Assembly: GCA_964484515.1 (NCBI GenBank)
Contig: CAZAGT010000198.1
Span: 1 to 9,162 of the forward strand
Source: CAZAGT01 sp964484515
GTDB lineage: Bacteria; Desulfobacterota; DSM-4660; Desulfatiglandales; HGW-15
DNA length: 9,162 nt
Reading direction: 5' to 3'
Numbering within the stretch: position 1 is the stretch's first letter; each line of letters begins with the position of its first letter. Made by a program: the position numbers and the translations under genes. Below are positions 6,471 to 9,162 of this stretch, one piece after another. The notes beneath the pieces were generated by a model. That model was given only the letters and a program-made list of their open reading frames with translations, did no database searches and had not been told where the DNA came from.

Positions 6471-6487
6471 ATGGCGGAAACTCGCAC
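6233..6487 (-). pseudogene. Possible remnant of a small membrane-protein gene, one in-frame stop
   Basis: On the minus strand one frame runs from a GTG at 6487 to a TAG at 6235-6233, broken only by a TGA at 6328-6326. The part before the TGA (53 codons) ends in a membrane-helix-like segment, FITIGLFLVKVLGSALLMY, after a Pro-rich then basic stretch (KSVSFKARPKDKGS). The part after it (30 codons) reads SLLSVYTGARDESNA and ends MKRRAIKV. If the TGA were TGG (Trp), the two parts would join into an about 84-residue protein with one membrane span and a basic tail. I know no family for it. The right end overlaps the start of dctQ, and no ribosome site or start is convincing. It could be a decayed gene, a shorter intact 53-residue one, or chance. 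The composition resembles real protein more than a shadow frame usually does. Confidence 0.3.
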
Positions 6488-6995
6488 TCAGACATGGGCC
6501 GATCGAATTTACTCATTGGTGTTTACCATTTCGAGCAGACTTGTCGTCCTCTGTCTCTTCGCAATGATTATCATAGTCGTCTACGATATCGTATCTCGAA
6601 CCCTGTTTAAGACAGGGATACCAGGGACGGTAGAGATAAATGAGTACTTGCTCATCATCGTCGGCTTTATGGGAATAACGATGGCCAACGGCCTTGGAGG
6701 ACACATTACGGTCGATTTGATTTACAACAAGATCTCCCCTGCGTTCCAACCGATCGTTGAGCGCTTAAACAACATTATCCTATTGGGCTTTAGCGTTGTC
6801 TTTTTGTGTGCCGGATTTCAAAAGGCCGTCTCAGCCTACAGTTCCGGTGAAACCAACTGGTTTGGGCCCCACGTCTTGCCGGTCTGGTATTTTCGTTGGA
6901 CGGTCCCAATAAGTCTTTTTCTCTTATCCGTTCAGCTTCTGCTCGAAATCATTCGGGTTGGCGTTGCTCATATCAGTCGTAAAAACCGCCGTTAA
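6471..6995 (+). CDS. dctQ: TRAP transporter small permease, DctQ family
   Basis: This 174-residue inner-membrane protein is the small subunit that pairs with DctM. It has the expected four membrane helices, at roughly 22-39, 55-73, 98-118 and 140-163, and a short basic C terminus (RKNRR). Family signatures are VYDIVSRTLF (37-46), the PGTVEINEYLL segment leading into helix 2, and GHITVDLIYN (77-86). ATG 6471 has AGGGGG at 6461-6466, 4 bases upstream. It is separated from dctM by 54-87 bases depending on the dctM start. Confidence 0.93.
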   Translation: MAETRTQTWADRIYSLVFTISSRLVVLCLFAMIIIVVYDIVSRTLFKTGIPGTVEINEYLLIIVGFMGITMANGLGGHITVDLIYNKISPAFQPIVERLNNIILLGFSVVFLCAGFQKAVSAYSSGETNWFGPHVLPVWYFRWTVPISLFLLSVQLLLEIIRVGVAHISRKNRR

Positions 6996-7082
6996 GTATA
7001 GTTTCAGAATGGTGAAGGGTGTGAGTGTTCCCCAATATTGTACCATTGATTGCCCATTAGACATTGGATTGAAGCGGACGCC

Positions 7083-8390
7083 GTGTCTCCTCTGATAATA
7101 GGATTGATCGGGCTTCTCGGGCTATTGTTGCTCTTAGCTCTCAGGATTCCGATTGCATTTGCTCTTGCCATCAGCGGTACCATCGGAATCATTGCCATTG
7201 ACGGTTTGGATATTGGATTTTACAGCCTCGAGACCTATCCGTACGCATTCTTGAAAAGTTGGCTGCTGGTTGCGGTGCCGCTATTTATTCTTATGGGGTA
7301 TCTGGCGTCCTCGGCGGGGATTACGGCGAACGCATTCGAAACGGCGTATTGCTGGCTGGGGCAATTGCCGGGAGGACTGGCCATTGCCAGCATCGCAGCC
7401 TGCGCCGCCTTTGCGGCCACCTCGGGCTCCAGCGTAGCGACGGCCGGGATGGTTGGAGCGGTGGCTATTCCTGAGATGGAAAAATACGGCTATGATAGAA
7501 AGCTCGCCTCAGGAGCTGTTGCAGCAGGTGGTCTCTTGGGTATTCTTATACCTCCAAGTATTGCCCTGGTTATCTACGGGTTTATCACAAAGACGTCGGT
7601 CGCCAAACTCCTTTTAGCCGGCCTGTTTCCCGGTATCCTGACGGCTTTGGTATACTTCGTGGGGATCTTTTTGATGGTAAAATTCAACCCTGCCCTTGCC
7701 CCTCAAGCCATAAAATTCACATGGCAGGAAAAATTCAGGACACTACCGAGAATATGGGGGGTCTTGATTCTTTTCATTACCGTCATGGTTGGGATTTACG
7801 CGGGTGTGTTTACGCCGACGGAGGCGGCGGCGGCTGGTGCCTTCTTGGCCTTGCTGATGAGTTTGGTTAAGAATTTCAAGAAACCTGAGACGGTCCTTGA
7901 AGCGTTTGTCGAAACCGGTCGGACGACAGGAATGATACTGGGTATTTGCGTCGGAGCGTCGCTTTTTACGCAATTCTTTACGCTCTCGGGGTTGCCGCTG
8001 TGGATTTCCGAAGTGGTGGCCAATATCGAGGTACATCGTATTTGGATTTTGCTCTGCATTCTGGCCATATATATTCCACTTGGAATGTTCCTCGATACTA
8101 TTTCAATCCTTCTGATCACGGTTCCCATATTCTTTCCTGTCATTTGTGCCTTGGGATACAATCCTATTCTGTTCGGCATCCTCGTCGTAAAAATGGAGGA
8201 GATTTCACTGATTACACCCCCCGTGGGACTGAACGTTTATGTGATCAAAGGGGTGGCCGAGGATATACCTCTTGGAGATATTTTCAGGGGTATCGTTCCA
8301 TTCCTGGTCATGGAGTTTCTCGTTATCACCGTTTTGATCAGCTTTCCCGAAATTGCGTTGTGGCTCCCTGAATCGATGATCGGCAGGTAA
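7083..8390 (+). CDS. dctM: TRAP transporter large permease, DctM family
   Basis: This is the ion-coupled channel subunit of the importer, with about 12 membrane segments. From the GTG at 7083 it has 435 residues, normal for the family. Diagnostic motifs are GSSVAT (115-120), GYD (136-138), GILIPPSI (153-160) and, in the second half, GMFLDTISILLITVPIFFPV and TPPVGLN (378-384). The paired IPP and TPP loops are typical of the two inverted structural repeats. I chose GTG 7083 because the protein then begins MSPLIIGLIG, as DctM proteins usually do. A TTG at 7050 would add 11 polar residues and has no ribosome site. The ribosome site for GTG 7083 is also weak. It lies downstream of dctQ and upstream of the second flavoprotein gene. 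Confidence 0.94.
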   Translation: MSPLIIGLIGLLGLLLLLALRIPIAFALAISGTIGIIAIDGLDIGFYSLETYPYAFLKSWLLVAVPLFILMGYLASSAGITANAFETAYCWLGQLPGGLAIASIAACAAFAATSGSSVATAGMVGAVAIPEMEKYGYDRKLASGAVAAGGLLGILIPPSIALVIYGFITKTSVAKLLLAGLFPGILTALVYFVGIFLMVKFNPALAPQAIKFTWQEKFRTLPRIWGVLILFITVMVGIYAGVFTPTEAAAAGAFLALLMSLVKNFKKPETVLEAFVETGRTTGMILGICVGASLFTQFFTLSGLPLWISEVVANIEVHRIWILLCILAIYIPLGMFLDTISILLITVPIFFPVICALGYNPILFGILVVKMEEISLITPPVGLNVYVIKGVAEDIPLGDIFRGIVPFLVMEFLVITVLISFPEIALWLPESMIGR

Positions 8391-8492
8391 GTCGAGGGAA
8401 GAATTGTAATCACGTGAATAGGATGCGTGCATTCTCCACAGCATTGAAAAACCCGCACATAGGGGTGTGGCTGTGTGAGGACGGAGAGAAAA
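8391..8492 (+). other. Short spacer between dctM and the second oxidoreductase gene
   Basis: This 102-base stretch has no hairpin with a T-run, so nothing suggests the operon stops here. It holds AGGGG (8461-8465) and GGAG (8483-8486), alternative ribosome sites for GTG 8475 and TTG 8493. A 27-codon frame from ATG 8423 (MRAFSTALKNPHIG...) overlaps the next gene but has little support. Confidence 0.5.
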
Positions 8493-9162
8493 TTGGCCGC
8501 TACTGACCCTGGCACTTTGGACATTGCCGTAATCGGCGGAGGACCGGCTGGAATCTCGGCCTGCCTGGAGCTTGCCAAAAGCAAAAGGCTGAAGATCGCC
8601 CTTTTTGAGAGTGAAGATCAACTCGGGGGCATGCCGCGTTCATGTCATCTGTTTTTCGGTATGCGTGATTTGGGATGGATCTACACCGGGCCCGGATATG
8701 CACACAGGTTGAACGCTTTGATCCGGAAGACAGATGTTGAAATCCACACCATGTCGACGGTCCTTCAGATTACACCGGGTGAAATCGGAATGCCGCATAC
8801 CATTAAGGTGGCTTCGCCCGTTGGGATAAAAGACTATGCGTGTCGGGGTGTGGTGCTCTGTACAGGATGTTACGAAGCATCTCGCGAAGCCAGACGAATT
8901 CCCGGCTCAAGACCGTCCGGCATTTATACCACAGGGTCGCTGCAACAGCTCGTAAACCTTCGTCAGCTGAAAGTTGGTAATCGAGCTGTCATTGTCGGAA
9001 GTGAGCATGTGGCCTTTTCGGCCGTCCTTACGTTGCGACGTGCCGGAATATCCATTACCGGACTCGTTGGAGAAGATGCATCCCCTCAGACCTATCCGAT
9101 TGTGTCGCAGACGATGAAAAAGGTCTTTCATTTTCCGATTTATACCCGTGCAACCTCAATAG
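8493..9162 (+). CDS. Pyridine-nucleotide-disulfide-type FAD oxidoreductase, 3' end beyond the window
   Basis: The first 223 residues are visible and remain open to the window edge. The N terminus has the FAD motif GGGPAG (15-20), with Glu39 closing the second strand. Then come FGMRDLGWIYTGPGYAHRL, the VVLCTGCYE strand that usually reads ATG, and the block RRIPGSRPSGIYTTGSLQQLV. These are characteristic of flavoprotein subunits that partner DAO-type subunits in opine-oxidase, hydrogen-cyanide-synthase and GlpA-like complexes. The second Rossmann motif is unusual: GSEHVAFSA (169-177) in place of GxGxxG. I chose the TTG at 8493 because GGAG lies 6 bases upstream. GTG at 8475, with AGGGG 9 bases upstream, is nearly as good and would add six residues. 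It likely passes electrons between the first flavoprotein of this operon and NAD(P) or a membrane carrier; this is inference. It carries no signal peptide. Confidence 0.85.
   Translation, partial: MAATDPGTLDIAVIGGGPAGISACLELAKSKRLKIALFESEDQLGGMPRSCHLFFGMRDLGWIYTGPGYAHRLNALIRKTDVEIHTMSTVLQITPGEIGMPHTIKVASPVGIKDYACRGVVLCTGCYEASREARRIPGSRPSGIYTTGSLQQLVNLRQLKVGNRAVIVGSEHVAFSAVLTLRRAGISITGLVGEDASPQTYPIVSQTMKKVFHFPIYTRATSI

Noticed and set aside
8423..8506. 27-codon frame MRAFSTALKNPHIG... before the second flavoprotein
   Set aside because: Weak ribosome site and overlap with the flavoprotein start; too short to judge without conservation data.
8205..8703. Leftward frames of 67-138 codons near the dctM end
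   Set aside because: They are antisense to dctM and the second flavoprotein, both supported by clear motifs.

Overview
The window is a stretch of bacterial chromosome with moderate GC. It has housekeeping genes on the left and a transporter-plus-oxidoreductase catabolic cluster on the right. I see no tRNA, rRNA, CRISPR array, insertion sequence or phage gene. A DUF3786 protein, a stand-alone Smr protein, a TRAP transporter and a GlpA-like flavoprotein with an Fe-S domain suggest an anaerobic or facultative Gram-negative lineage, such as Desulfobacterota or a relative (Nitrospirota or NC10). This placement is inference.

Layout. Bases 1-585 hold no convincing protein gene. They contain two tandem intrinsic terminators reading leftward and several inverted repeats, and may encode a small RNA. 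Bases 586-2419 are a leftward three-gene run: a DUF3786 protein, purE (purine synthesis) and tsaC (tRNA threonylcarbamoyladenosine synthesis). Bases 2420-2649 are a divergent promoter region. A rightward Smr-domain gene (2650-3312) follows, with a good sigma-70-type promoter. Bases 3313-3634 are an AT-rich control region with a strong promoter overlapped by a perfect 14-bp inverted repeat, followed by a second dyad.

From 3635 to the right edge, all main genes read rightward: an FAD oxidoreductase with a C-terminal BFD-type [2Fe-2S] domain, a TRAP substrate-binding protein, the small and large TRAP permeases, and a second FAD oxidoreductase of the pyridine-nucleotide-disulfide type, cut by the window edge. 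The simplest reading is one inducible operon. DctP captures an organic anion in the periplasm, DctQM imports it using an ion gradient, and the two flavoproteins oxidise it as subunits of one dehydrogenase. The substrate cannot be read from the sequence.

The most interesting points are the oxidoreductase pair flanking its own transporter, the symmetric operator-like structures at 3472-3548, an apparent decaying small membrane-protein gene on the opposite strand between dctP and dctQ, and the possible small RNA near the left edge.
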